The notes beneath the pieces were generated by a model. It was not told the DNA's origin, searched no databases, and worked only from the letters and a program-made list of their open reading frames with translations. DNA of 64,000 nt from Pinibacter soli (GTDB lineage: Bacteria; Bacteroidota; Bacteroidia; Chitinophagales; Chitinophagaceae): NCBI RefSeq assembly GCF_029961145.1, contig NZ_JASBRG010000007.1, positions 2,646,189 to 2,710,188 of the forward strand. The letters run 5' to 3'. Shown here piece by piece: positions 53,110 to 62,286 of the stretch; position 1 is the stretch's first letter; every line of letters begins with the position of its first letter. Both the position numbers and the translations under genes were made by a program.

Positions 53110-53751
53110 TTAGTCATTACTATCGTCTACCAAAAAGCAATAAACCTCCTTCGGTCCGTGCACGCCTACAACTAACGTTTTCTCAATATCTGCCGTGCGA
53201 CTGGGCCCCGTTGCAAATGTTATCATTGAAGGCAAATTATGACCGTACTTATCTTTCATGAACAACAATCCATCTTTCACATCATACACCAGTTGCTTCG
53301 CGTAAGCAATGCAAATATGAATGGGGGCATACACACTCACCGTACGACCGCTCTCTTGTCCGGCGCTCATGACGATGGTTCCGGTTCTTGCCACCAAACA
53401 TTCGCATGAAGTTATGCTGGCGTCACAGTTTTTTAAATCATCGGTATACCACCGGCCCAGTGTGTTTGCAAAGTTGTCGCGCAAATTGATCTCACTGCAA
53501 AACAATTTTTCCCAATGATTACTGGCAGCGAGTTGCGACAGTTGATCTGCCAATTCTTCTTTATTCATGCAATACACAAATTTGCCTTTCAGGTTGGTAA
53601 ACTCTTCGGCAAACTGTACTTCCAGCTCTTGTCGTGATGGCTGAAATACGGAGCTGTTTCCCTCACTTTGTAAAAAAGGAATAGGCGTTGAGCTACTCAA
53701 CGCCTTTCTTATTTTCTTTAAAATATTTTCCTTGGATGGTGAAACGTTCAT
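53110..53751 (-). CDS. LUD domain protein (LutC/YkgG family)
   Basis: The ATG at 53751 gives 213 residues (MNVSPSKENILKKIRKALS). A longer frame to 53817 reads TTGAAAATTGAAA repeat words. The protein is one LUD domain: QLAASNHWEKLFCSEIN, CDASITSCECLVARTGTIVMSAG, RTVSVYAPIHICIAYAKQLV, MITFATGPSRTADIEKTLVVGVHGPKEV. LutC is part of the LutABC lactate oxidase, but lutA and lutB are absent here, and LUD genes next to ftsH are, as I recall, a usual Bacteroidota arrangement. The role beside ftsH is unknown. Confidence 0.9.
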   Translation of the reverse strand: MNVSPSKENILKKIRKALSSSTPIPFLQSEGNSSVFQPSRQELEVQFAEEFTNLKGKFVYCMNKEELADQLSQLAASNHWEKLFCSEINLRDNFANTLGRWYTDDLKNCDASITSCECLVARTGTIVMSAGQESGRTVSVYAPIHICIAYAKQLVYDVKDGLLFMKDKYGHNLPSMITFATGPSRTADIEKTLVVGVHGPKEVYCFLVDDSND

Positions 53752-53753
53752 AT

Positions 53754-53838
53754 CAATTGAAAATTGAAAGTTGAAAGTTGAAAATGGAAAACTGAAAAAG
53801 TTTCTCTTAATTTTCAATTTTCAACTTTCAACTCTCCA
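53754..53838. repeat. Mirrored TTGAAAATTGAAAGTTGAAA repeat 3' of ftsH
   Basis: CAATTGAAAATTGAAAG... (53754-53785) faces TTAATTTTCAATTTTCAACTTTCAACTCTCC (53807-53837). The right arm ends next to the ftsH stop codon and the left starts just above the LUD gene ATG. Confidence 0.8.
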
Positions 53839-55926
53839 CTAATTATTAAGCGCTTTGTTTGTTACATCGCTATCATAAGGAGGAACGCCTTCGCTGATCT
53901 CTCCCACTGTTGAACTTGGACCATGATCTTTACCGTCTACATCCAGCACTTTCTTCTCTTCAAACGGACGTTTTCCGATCAAAACTTCTACATCGCTTTG
54001 GAACAACACCTCTTTATCTAACAATGCTTCTGCCAGTTTTGCAACATCACCTTTCTTCTCTGTAAGCAAAGCCTTGGTGCGTTCGTAAGCCGCATCAATC
54101 AATTTCCTTACTTCTTCGTCGATCATTTTAGATGTTTCCTCAGAATATGGTTTTGTAAATGAGTTTTCAGTTTGCGGATCATAGAAACTTACGTTACCTA
54201 TTTTATCATTCATACCATATACGGTTATCATTGCGTATGCAGTACGTGTAATTTGCTGCAGGTCGTTTTGTGCACCTGTAGAAATTTTGTTGAAAAAAAT
54301 CTCCTCACTTGCACGGCCACCAAGCGTCATACAAATTTGATCCAACAATTGATCTGTATTGTACAGATATTGTTCTTTCGGAGTGTATTGAGCGTAACCC
54401 AATGCTGCAGTACCTCTCGGAACGATGGTTACTTTCAGTAAAGGATACGCGTGTTCCAGGTACCAACCGCAAATGGCGTGTCCGGCTTCGTGGTAAGCAA
54501 TGATCTTTTTCTCGTCGGGAGAAATGATCTTGTTCTTTTTCTCCAAACCGCCGATCACTCTATCCACCGCATCCTGGAAGTCTTCCATTTCCACACCAGC
54601 CTTTCCTTTACGTGCAGCGATCAATGCAGCTTCGTTACAAACGTTAGCGATATCCGCACCCGCAAATCCCGGGGTTTGTTCAGCTAGTTTGTGAATATCT
54701 ACAGTGTTTGAAATTTTGATTGGTTTCAGATGCACTTTGAAGATCGCTTCACGACCTTTTACATCTGGTTTATCAATGCTGATCTGTCTGTCGAAACGGC
54801 CTGGACGCAACAAAGCGCTATCCAAAACGTCCGGACGGTTAGTCGCTGCCAGCACGATAATTCCGCTGTCGCCACCAAAACCATCCATTTCCACCAGCAA
54901 TTGGTTCAATGTACTTTCACGCTCGTCGTTGCTCATGATCGCATTTTTACCGCGGGCACGACCGATCGCGTCAATCTCATCGATGAATATTATGCAAGGT
55001 GATTTTTCTCTTGCTTGCTTGAACAAGTCACGCACACGGCTCGCACCTACGCCCACAAACATTTCCACGAAATCGCTACCGCTCATGCTGAAGAATGGAA
55101 CTTGAGCCTCACCTGCCATGGCTTTTGCCAAAAGGGTTTTACCTGTTCCCGGAGGACCTACGAGTAACGCACCTTTGGGGATCTTACCGCCGAGCGATGT
55201 GTACTTTTTCGGATTCTTCAGGAAGTCAACAATTTCCATCACCTCCACTTTTGCTTCGTCCAAACCTGCCACATCGCTAAAAGTGATGTTTACTTTTGTT
55301 CCTTTATCGAATAGAGTAGCTTTTGATTTTCCGATGCTGAAAATGCCGCCGGGACCGCCGGTTCCTCCAGCTCCTCCGCCCATTTTACGCATCAGCAATA
55401 TCCAGATCAGTACGATCACTACGATTGGGAAAATATAACCAATGAACTGGCTCAGCCATTCGGCTTCAGTTTCATCGATACGCGGCACTTCCTTTACAAC
55501 TGGATTCTTGGTATAGAATTCGCGCAGATCGTCTGCAAATATTTCCGGTTTTGCGATAGTGAATTCAAACTGCGGACCTTTGTCGGTCGTAATGCGCATT
55601 GAATTTTTTGAAATAAGATTCTGATAGTAAGGCTTTTTAATGCTGTCTGGTTTTATAAAAACTCTCACCAGATTTTTATTGCTAACCAGTACCATTTTGT
55701 CAACATCTCCTTTGGAGAGCATGTCCTGGAAAAACTGGTATTGATTGATCTTTTGTCCATCCTGATTAAATGAACCCCAAATCTGAAAGCTGAGCAGGAT
55801 CGCCGCGATAGCACCCCACACCCAGTAGATGTTGAATTTTGGTCCTTTCGGAGCGTTTCTGTCATCTTTGGGACGCATCTTTGGGAACTGGCCTTTGTTA
55901 TTTGATTGTTTATCTTCTGGTACCAT
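53839..55926 (-). CDS. ftsH: ATP-dependent zinc metalloprotease FtsH
   Basis: FtsH is the membrane AAA+ protease that degrades unfolded and regulatory membrane proteins. The 695-residue protein has two membrane helices (about 35-51 and 161-178), Walker A GPPGTGKT (257-264), Walker [10 protein letters not shown], the second region of homology RPGRFDRQI and the zinc site HEAGH (479-483) with a downstream Asp/Glu-rich segment. The N-terminal extension (residues 1-30) is longer than in E. coli and highly charged. Its C-terminal tail is acidic and probably disordered. The rsfS gene lies 51 bases upstream in the same direction. Confidence 0.98.
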   Translation of the reverse strand: MVPEDKQSNNKGQFPKMRPKDDRNAPKGPKFNIYWVWGAIAAILLSFQIWGSFNQDGQKINQYQFFQDMLSKGDVDKMVLVSNKNLVRVFIKPDSIKKPYYQNLISKNSMRITTDKGPQFEFTIAKPEIFADDLREFYTKNPVVKEVPRIDETEAEWLSQFIGYIFPIVVIVLIWILLMRKMGGGAGGTGGPGGIFSIGKSKATLFDKGTKVNITFSDVAGLDEAKVEVMEIVDFLKNPKKYTSLGGKIPKGALLVGPPGTGKTLLAKAMAGEAQVPFFSMSGSDFVEMFVGVGASRVRDLFKQAREKSPCIIFIDEIDAIGRARGKNAIMSNDERESTLNQLLVEMDGFGGDSGIIVLAATNRPDVLDSALLRPGRFDRQISIDKPDVKGREAIFKVHLKPIKISNTVDIHKLAEQTPGFAGADIANVCNEAALIAARKGKAGVEMEDFQDAVDRVIGGLEKKNKIISPDEKKIIAYHEAGHAICGWYLEHAYPLLKVTIVPRGTAALGYAQYTPKEQYLYNTDQLLDQICMTLGGRASEEIFFNKISTGAQNDLQQITRTAYAMITVYGMNDKIGNVSFYDPQTENSFTKPYSEETSKMIDEEVRKLIDAAYERTKALLTEKKGDVAKLAEALLDKEVLFQSDVEVLIGKRPFEEKKVLDVDGKDHGPSSTVGEISEGVPPYDSDVTNKALNN

Positions 55927-55977
55927 GATATTAGTCTTGTTCTAAATTATTGCTATGTTGGTTTATTGGTTCAATGC

Positions 55978-56382
55978 CTAGCCGTTGTGCTCTGTTACTT
56001 CCGCGTCGCTCCACATTTCTTCGAGTTTATAAAATTTACGGGTTTCCGGTTGCATCACATGTACTACAACGTTCACGTAATCTATCAGGACCCATTGCAA
56101 AGCCGAGCGCCCTTCCTGCCTGTAAGGCATTTCTTCGCACTGGCTTTTCACTTCCATTTCTATAGAATCTGATATAGCTTTTACCTGTGGAGAGGACGAT
56201 CCCTGGCAAATGATGAAAAAATCTGCAACTGCTTCAGGGATTTTTCGAAGATCCATAGCTATTATGTTTTCACCCTTTTTTTCCTGAATAGCATGAATGA
56301 TGACCTTGAGGATTTTGGAGCTCTTCGTTAACCTTGCTACACTGCTACGTTTGCGGGTAGCTAATACTGACAATTGTTCCAA
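55978..56382 (-). CDS. rsfS: Ribosome silencing factor RsfS
   Basis: RsfS (RsfA/YbeB) binds L14 and blocks subunit joining when nutrients are scarce. The 134-residue protein has the Iojap-family core (KILKVIIHAIQEKKGENIIAMDLRKIPEAVADFFIICQGSSSPQVKAISDSI..., GRSALQWVLIDYVNVVVHVM, RKFYKLEEMWSDAE). No ATG exists at the right place: the in-frame starts are TTG at 56382 and another TTG three codons on, with an upstream TAA closing the frame. So translation probably begins at a TTG. The gene leads the rsfS-ftsH unit and is divergent from birA. Confidence 0.93.
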   Translation of the reverse strand: MEQLSVLATRKRSSVARLTKSSKILKVIIHAIQEKKGENIIAMDLRKIPEAVADFFIICQGSSSPQVKAISDSIEMEVKSQCEEMPYRQEGRSALQWVLIDYVNVVVHVMQPETRKFYKLEEMWSDAEVTEHNG

Positions 56383-56619
56383 TAATGAAATCTTTTAGTA
56401 ATTAAATATTAGTAGGTTGCTATTGTGATTCCGGGGATGTTTTCTTTATCCAAAATAGCCCCGTAACTAAAGTAAACTACATTCAAAAGTTGCTTTACGA
56501 TTTTAAAAAAGTGGTTGAAATGCAGTTCCTGTTTTTCAGCAGCCTTTACCATCTCAAAATAAAGAAAATACTACATTCGCAACGCTCAAAAGTAATAATC
56601 TTTTCCAACTTCTTTATGT

Positions 56620-57360
56620 ATGGCAACTATAGGCTTCCCTTTTACCGAATTGGCTAGTATTGACAGCACCAACAACTATGCCATGGCAATGGCACATGAA
56701 GGATTGGCTACTCATGGAGCGGCATTTTTCGCTCACGAACAAACCGCCGGAAGGGGACAATTGGGCCGCCAGTGGAAAACGACCGCGCTGGAAAATATCA
56801 TGCTTTCCCTTGTACTTAAGCCTTCGGAGCTTCTGGTGAGCCGACAATTCTTTTTAAGCGCAGCTATTGCAGCCGGTTGTTATGACTTTTTAAAAAAATA
56901 TGCCATTGACGATGTTGCGGTTAAATGGCCAAATGATATTTATTGGCGTGACAGAAAGGCAGGGGGAATTTTGATCGAAAACGTCCTTACCGGCAATAAT
57001 TGGCAATTTGCCATCGTGGGGATCGGCCTCAATATCAACCAGACTGTTTTTGCCGAAGGCGTTACAAATCCGGTTTCACTAAAACAGATTACGGGAAAAA
57101 CCTTTCCAACCGTGGAAATGGCGAAGGAATTGTGCAATTGCCTCCAAAAAAGATATGATTTGTTGTTTTCTGCTCCTTTGCAGGAAACTTTAGACAATTA
57201 CAATTCGATTTTGTACAAAAGGGGACAAAAAGTGAAATTGAAAAAGGACATCGCCGTTTTTGAAACAATCATCAAAGGTGTGAACGAGCAGGGAAAACTG
57301 ATGACATTTGATACAATGGAGCGAGAGTTTAGCCTGGGAGAGGTTAGTTTGGTGGTCTGA
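56620..57360 (+). CDS. birA: Biotin-[acetyl-CoA-carboxylase] ligase (monofunctional BirA)
   Basis: BirA attaches biotin to the biotin carboxyl carrier protein of acetyl-CoA carboxylase. The 246-residue protein lacks the N-terminal DNA-binding domain of E. coli BirA, so it is a pure ligase and not a repressor. Motifs: SIDSTNNYA, GRGQLGR (44-50, biotinyl-AMP loop), VKWPNDIYWRDRKAGGILIE (KWPND) and the C-terminal SH3-like domain (KRGQKVKLKKDIAVFETIIKGVNEQGKL). It is divergent from rsfS, and a mirrored repeat begins just after its stop. Confidence 0.95.
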   Translation: MATIGFPFTELASIDSTNNYAMAMAHEGLATHGAAFFAHEQTAGRGQLGRQWKTTALENIMLSLVLKPSELLVSRQFFLSAAIAAGCYDFLKKYAIDDVAVKWPNDIYWRDRKAGGILIENVLTGNNWQFAIVGIGLNINQTVFAEGVTNPVSLKQITGKTFPTVEMAKELCNCLQKRYDLLFSAPLQETLDNYNSILYKRGQKVKLKKDIAVFETIIKGVNEQGKLMTFDTMEREFSLGEVSLVV

Positions 57361-57370
57361 ACTTTAAGTT

Positions 57371-57443
57371 TGCCACAGAAGCACTGAGAACACAGAATAA
57401 TTTATTTCTTATCAAATTCTGTGTTCTCAGTGTCTCTGCGGCA
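57371..57443. terminator. Bidirectional hairpin between birA and the S9 peptidase gene
   Basis: A 28-base arm (57371-57398) pairs with 57416-57443 (three mismatches) around 17 bases of AT-rich loop. Both arms are built of a GCCACAGAAGCACTGAGAACACAGAAT word. It occupies most of the gap between two convergent stops, so it should act on both transcripts. Confidence 0.75.
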
Positions 57444-57453
57444 ATCCTCTCTC

Positions 57454-59562
57454 CTATTTCCAGAAATCTTCCGGCATAGGCTTGTTCAACAAATTTTTAT
57501 AGTAAAACTTGTAAGACTCGACTGCATTGTGAATGCGCTTAGCCGCCACATTTGAACCTATTCCGTGACGCTCGTTTGGATAGAGCATAAACTCAAAATC
57601 TTTTTTCAGATCTTCCAGCTTATTGATGAGTTGGATACTGTTTTGCATGTGCACATTATCATCGGTTGTGCCGTGTACAATTCTCAGTAAGCCTTTGTAT
57701 TTATTGGCGGAGGTAACAACAGCCGTGCTTTTATAGCCGTCCGGATTATCTTTTGGCGTATCCATAAAACGCTCTGTATAGTGCGTATCGTACAATTGCC
57801 AATCGGTTACCGAAGCCTGTGCAATACCAAAATCAAATACATCCGCTCCGTAAGTGAGCGCCATGCAAGTCATGTAACCACCAAAGCTGCCGCCTGTAGT
57901 GCAAAGTTTTTTGTTATCCATCCACGGTTGTTTTTTCAACCAGCGACCACAGGTCATGAAATCTCCAATCTCATATTTGCCCAACTGACGATAAATGTAG
58001 TTCATGCCGTTTTTACCAAAGTGCCCACTACTGCGATTGTCAAACGCCACTTGTACCAGTCCCTCTTGCGCCCACCACTGGTTCACACCACCTATGGGTT
58101 TCCATCTGTCGTAAACAGTTCCTGCATCCGGGCCTCCATAAATACTTACCAACACCGGATATTTTTTGGAAGGATCGAAGTTGATCGGATAAGTGATCGT
58201 TACCGGCAAATCAAACAAACCGTCGTCACTTTTCACCCTCACCAGCTCTGTTTTTGGCAATGCATAGCTTTCGAAATTCGCGCCTTTGCTATCGCCCAAT
58301 TCACGGATCACTTTCCCTTTATTGTCAACCAGCGCCATTGTTGGAGGCGTGTTAAGATTGGAATACGTCGTGATGAAATATTTGCCATCTGGCGAAACAT
58401 TGATCGCGTCGTGGGTGTATTCACCGAAAGTTAGTCGGGTAATGCCTTTGCCGTTTAAGGGAGCTTTGTATAAATCGAAACGTGCTGAGTTTTCTTTGCG
58501 TGCTTTAAAGTAAACAGCGTTGTTTTTTTCGTCCACAAACGAAACGTCGGTAACGGTAAAATCGCCCTGGGTAATAGCATTCACAAACGTTCCGTCAGCA
58601 TCGTACAGATACAATTGTTTCCAGCCGCTTTTGTCACTTTTTAAGATGAACTGTTTGCCGCTATTGATGAATTGGAAACGATCATCTTCATCCAGCACGA
58701 TCCATGTTTTTTGTTCCTCGTTGTACACTTGTTTTTTTGCGCCATCAAAACCTACTGAATAAATTTTCAGGTTGTTCTGATCACGGTTCATCCACTGTAC
58801 CCATAGAGTGTTATCTGGCGCCCACATTGGCGTACCGAAATACTGATCGTCCTTATCGTTGAAGTCGGCCCAACTCACTTTTGCGCTGGCGACATCTACG
58901 ATACCAACTTTTACTTCAGGATTTTTATCGCCGGCTTTTGGATAGCGTTGATTTTCCAAATATCCATGTTGACCGTCTGCAACATAAATAGGAAAAACAG
59001 GCACCATTGATTGATCAAAACGCATGAAGGCGAGATGTTTGCTATCGTCGCTCCACCAGAAGGCCTTGTAGTGACTGGCTCTTCCGAGGATTTCTTCATA
59101 GTACACCCATGAAGCATAGCCGTTCAGAATATTGTCAGAGCCGTCGTTTGTAAGCTGCGTTTCTTTATGTGTCGCAATCTCTAATGTGTAGAGATTGTTG
59201 TTTTTTGTATAAGCGAAAAATTTACCGTCCGGAGAAGCCGTCATGTTCACAGCACCCTCTACACCGATCATTGGAACTATCGGCTGGGCAGGTTTCAATT
59301 GGCCGGTGAAAACAACAGCCTTGCCTGTTTTTGCATCTACGCTGTATTGCGTGGTTTTGCCATCTTCTCTCTTTGTTTCCAAGTAATGTTCATTGTCGAT
59401 CCATTTGGAGATGTCCGGCAATGGTTTGGTAATATTCAGGTTTGCACCGGGTTTAAAAACATCATTGAATGAGAATGTTTTCTTTTGGGCGAAAGAAACG
59501 TTGGAGCTGCATGCTACAACAATTGATGCAGCCAACAATAGATTTTTCCTCATGTTAAGCAT
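57454..59562 (-). CDS. Dipeptidyl-peptidase IV-like S9 serine peptidase
   Basis: The 702-residue exported protein (MLNMRKNLLLAASIVVACSSNVSFAQ; the ATG at 59553 is an equally good start) has an N-terminal beta-propeller of the DPP-IV type (about 30-440; SPDGKFFAYTKNNNLY, RPSDDSKHLAF-type repeats) and an alpha/beta-hydrolase domain with the nucleophile in TGGSFGGYMTCMA, an aspartate in GTTDDNVHMQN and the histidine in NERHGIGS. Such enzymes release X-Pro dipeptides. It is the second S9 peptidase in the window, which suggests a peptide-using lifestyle. Confidence 0.94.
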   Translation of the reverse strand: MLNMRKNLLLAASIVVACSSNVSFAQKKTFSFNDVFKPGANLNITKPLPDISKWIDNEHYLETKREDGKTTQYSVDAKTGKAVVFTGQLKPAQPIVPMIGVEGAVNMTASPDGKFFAYTKNNNLYTLEIATHKETQLTNDGSDNILNGYASWVYYEEILGRASHYKAFWWSDDSKHLAFMRFDQSMVPVFPIYVADGQHGYLENQRYPKAGDKNPEVKVGIVDVASAKVSWADFNDKDDQYFGTPMWAPDNTLWVQWMNRDQNNLKIYSVGFDGAKKQVYNEEQKTWIVLDEDDRFQFINSGKQFILKSDKSGWKQLYLYDADGTFVNAITQGDFTVTDVSFVDEKNNAVYFKARKENSARFDLYKAPLNGKGITRLTFGEYTHDAINVSPDGKYFITTYSNLNTPPTMALVDNKGKVIRELGDSKGANFESYALPKTELVRVKSDDGLFDLPVTITYPINFDPSKKYPVLVSIYGGPDAGTVYDRWKPIGGVNQWWAQEGLVQVAFDNRSSGHFGKNGMNYIYRQLGKYEIGDFMTCGRWLKKQPWMDNKKLCTTGGSFGGYMTCMALTYGADVFDFGIAQASVTDWQLYDTHYTERFMDTPKDNPDGYKSTAVVTSANKYKGLLRIVHGTTDDNVHMQNSIQLINKLEDLKKDFEFMLYPNERHGIGSNVAAKRIHNAVESYKFYYKNLLNKPMPEDFWK

Positions 59563-59996
59563 TTATTTGATCGTCGAATGTAAAGAAGGTTTTGAGAAAT
59601 GAAGTACCGATGGTGTAAAAAATTGAAAGGAAAAGAAATGAATTGACTCTTTTGTTACTTCTTGACGGTTACTGACTTTTGAAATTCAAAGCTTGTTTTT
59701 AAAAATCTGACTTTCTATATTTTCCATGTCCTTTTGCCTTGATGCAAAAGGACCAAAAAATCAAGGCAAACCGATGCCTCCGGCCGTTTTGCCTTGCCGA
59801 CGCCTCCCCTTGTGCTACAGTGTTTATTTAACTTATACCCTCTGATATATTGATTTTTACAAAGGAGCAATCAAAAATTACGAAAACGAAAATGCCATGG
59901 TTCGTGTCTTCACGAACCATGGCATTTTGCAATATCCTTGGGATAATCCTTCAACGAATTCTTAATTCCTAATTCTTAATTCTTAATTGATGTCCA
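59563..59996. other. Spacer between the S9 peptidase and the ABC exporter genes
   Basis: No gene was found. It holds a perfect 10-bp stem (59728-59753, GTCCTTTTGC/GCAAAAGGAC) within a CAAAAAATCAAGGCAAACCGATGCCTCC-type stretch that resembles a dispersed Bacteroidota element, the exporter terminator at 59889-59928, and an AATTCTTAATTCCTAATTCTTAATT word run at about 59957-59988. Confidence 0.55.
59889..59928 (-). terminator. Perfect 18-bp hairpin 3' of the ABC exporter gene
   Basis: 59889-59906 pairs with 59911-59928 without mismatch around a TCTT loop (AAAATGCCATGG... stem), followed on the minus strand by a T-rich stretch (CATTTTCGTTTTCG). It lies about 70 bases past the stop. Confidence 0.8.
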
Positions 59997-61805
59997 CTAT
60001 TTCACTTCCTGCATATTCACCAATTTCTTATAAAAGCCTTCCAGTGCTATCAACTCCTCGTGCGTTCCACGTTCTACAATTTCACCTTTTTGCAACACGA
60101 TGATTTCATCGGCGTGGCGAATGGTAGAAAGTCTGTGCGCAATTACAATGCTGGTGCGGTTTTGCATCATATTGTTGATAGCATCTTGTACCAACCTTTC
60201 GCTTTCTGTATCAAGGGAGGAAGTTGCTTCATCCAGGATCAGGATTGGAGGATTTTTCAACAAGGCTCTCGCAATGGTGAGCCTTTGTCTTTCACCACCA
60301 CTCAGTTTAGAGCCGCGGTCACCAATATTTGTATCGTATCCTTCTTCTTTTTGTACAATAAATTTATGGGCGTTTGCTACCGTTGCCGCATTTATGATTT
60401 CTTCTTTTGTTGCATTTGGAGAACCTAAAGAAATGTTGTTGGCAATGGTATCATTAAATAAGATCGGCTCTTGTGTTACGATGCTTATGTGTTGTCTTAC
60501 AGATGCCAGAGAGTAATCTCTTATATTAACACCGTCGATCAAAACTTCACCGCCGGTCGCATCATGAAAACGCGGTACAAGGTCGGCCAGCGTTGATTTT
60601 CCGGCACCCGAGGAACCCACCAATGCGATTGTTTTTCCTTTCTTTATCGTAAGATTGATATTCTTTAAAATCACCGCATCCTCGTAAGCGAAGCTTATAT
60701 TGCGCAACTCAATACTATCGTTGAAAGCCGGAAGCAATTTGCCATTTGGATTATCATCTACAGTAACAGGTGCATTCAACACTTCTTCTACACGGTCAAT
60801 TGCCGCAGCGCCACGTTGTATGTTAAAAAATGAAGTGGAAATATTTTTTGAAGGATTGATGATAAATGCGAATAAGGCAATATATGCCACCAAACCCGAA
60901 GCAGTAAGGCCATTACTTCCTGAAAGAACAAGCCTTCCTCCAAAATATAAGATGGTGCAAAGCACTACTACTCCTAATAACTCCGTGAGTGGCGAAGCTA
61001 AATCACGACGTGCATTCATTTTTTTACGAATGCGGAAAAGATCATTATTCACATTAAAAAATCTTGTGCTCAACAATTTTTCCGCCATGAAAGCTTTAAT
61101 AACCCGAAGCCCGCCAAGTGTTTCATCCATAATTGATAAGCTTTCACCCAATCTTATTGCGGCATCTTGCGATTGCGCTTTTAATTTGCGGCTTATTCTT
61201 CCAATCAAGAATCCTGTTACGGGAAGCAATATTAAAAGAAAAAGAGAAAGCATTGGAGAGATTATAACCAGTGAAATCAAATACCCAATAAGTGTAAGCG
61301 GATCTTTTACGAGTCCCTCCAACGTTCCTACAATTGAACTTTCGATCTCCACCAAATCATTCGTCATTCTTGACATGATATCGCCCTTTCTCTTCTCCGT
61401 AAAATAGCCTATAGGCAGCGCCAATATTTTATTATATATGTCACCACGCAATTCGGTAATAACGGCACTGCGTATGGGCGCTGAAATAAGATTTGACGAA
61501 TACAGAAATATATTTTTCAGCAGAGTAGTTATAATGATGAAAATGCAAATAAAAGTAAGCGCCCCAACTCGCCCCTCAGAATGCATTACAATCAATATGT
61601 ACTTATTAACAAAATTCATTAATGCGTTATCGCTTAATATTTTATTAGTGGGTGCATCCGGCTTAAAAATCAAGTCGAAAAAGGGCATCAACATTGTTAT
61701 TGAAAAAATACCAAATACCGTAGAAAGTATTGTACAAACAAAATAAAGGACAAGCTTATTGCTATACTTACTGATATACTTAAAAATCCTCGAAAACTTC
61801 TTCAT
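59997..61805 (-). CDS. ABC exporter, fused membrane and ATPase domains (MsbA-like)
   Basis: The 602-residue half-transporter has six membrane helices in the first 320 residues (for example LVLYFVCTILSTVFGIFSITMLMPFFDLIF, LISLVIISPMLSLFLLILLPVTGFLIG) and a C-terminal ATPase with Walker A GSSGAGKS, signature LSGGERQRL, Walker B LILDEATSSLD and switch histidine in IAHRLSTI. As a homodimer it may flip lipid A or another lipid/glycan across the inner membrane. Similarity to MsbA is by architecture only, and other subfamilies (drug, lipid-linked sugar) cannot be ruled out. It is divergent from rbfA, with a TACCTTTG box near its start. Confidence 0.92.
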   Translation of the reverse strand: MKKFSRIFKYISKYSNKLVLYFVCTILSTVFGIFSITMLMPFFDLIFKPDAPTNKILSDNALMNFVNKYILIVMHSEGRVGALTFICIFIIITTLLKNIFLYSSNLISAPIRSAVITELRGDIYNKILALPIGYFTEKRKGDIMSRMTNDLVEIESSIVGTLEGLVKDPLTLIGYLISLVIISPMLSLFLLILLPVTGFLIGRISRKLKAQSQDAAIRLGESLSIMDETLGGLRVIKAFMAEKLLSTRFFNVNNDLFRIRKKMNARRDLASPLTELLGVVVLCTILYFGGRLVLSGSNGLTASGLVAYIALFAFIINPSKNISTSFFNIQRGAAAIDRVEEVLNAPVTVDDNPNGKLLPAFNDSIELRNISFAYEDAVILKNINLTIKKGKTIALVGSSGAGKSTLADLVPRFHDATGGEVLIDGVNIRDYSLASVRQHISIVTQEPILFNDTIANNISLGSPNATKEEIINAATVANAHKFIVQKEEGYDTNIGDRGSKLSGGERQRLTIARALLKNPPILILDEATSSLDTESERLVQDAINNMMQNRTSIVIAHRLSTIRHADEIIVLQKGEIVERGTHEELIALEGFYKKLVNMQEVK

Positions 61806-61867
61806 TTTATATTTGATCTGGTGGTTTTATCCCAGCTTCACTTTTAAAGCTGTAAATTTACAGCGCA

Positions 61868-61875
61868 CAAAGGTA
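61868..61875 (-). promoter_or_regulatory. -7 promoter box of the ABC exporter gene
   Basis: The minus strand reads TACCTTTG (exact TAnnTTTG), about 62 bases before the ATG at 61805 and five bases before the divergent rbfA start. A TTTG -33-like element lies inside rbfA but with a spacing of about 23 bases, longer than usual. Confidence 0.45.
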
Positions 61876-61880
61876 ATATT

Positions 61881-62261
61881 ATGGAAGAAGGAAAAAGACA
61901 AAAACAGGTGGCCGGTTTGTTAAATGAAGAACTGAACGCCATTTTTCAAAAACTTGGTTTGAGCATGATCGATGGCGGAATGGTTTCCATTTCCTCCGTA
62001 AAAATTACTCCGGACCTGTTCCAGGCGAGAATATATCTAAGTTTTTTTCAGATAAAAGACCCCAAATCTACGCTCAAAAAAATTGAGGAAAGAGAATGGG
62101 AAATCAAAAAAGAGCTGGTTGCCCGCGTAAAAAGCCAGCTGCGCTCTATGCCACAACTTACATTCTACGTCGATGATACATTGGATTATGTATTTAAAAT
62201 GGAAGAATTGTTCAAAAAAATCAATGAGGAACGTCCTTCTTCGGGAGAAGAGAAACCCTAA
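61881..62261 (+). CDS. rbfA: Ribosome-binding factor A
   Basis: RbfA binds the 30S subunit during 16S rRNA maturation. The 126-residue KH-fold protein shows KRQKQVAGLLNEELNAIFQKLG, GMVSISSVKITPDLFQARIYLSFF and LRSMPQLTFYVDDTLDYVFKMEELFKKI, the family layout. It has a few more C-terminal residues (NEERPSSGEEKP), which are probably disordered. It is the first gene of a pair with the permease gene 25 bases downstream, an order I recall from other Bacteroidota. Confidence 0.95.
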   Translation: MEEGKRQKQVAGLLNEELNAIFQKLGLSMIDGGMVSISSVKITPDLFQARIYLSFFQIKDPKSTLKKIEEREWEIKKELVARVKSQLRSMPQLTFYVDDTLDYVFKMEELFKKINEERPSSGEEKP

Positions 62262-62286
62262 GTTTATAGCATAAAAAACTTCCCAA

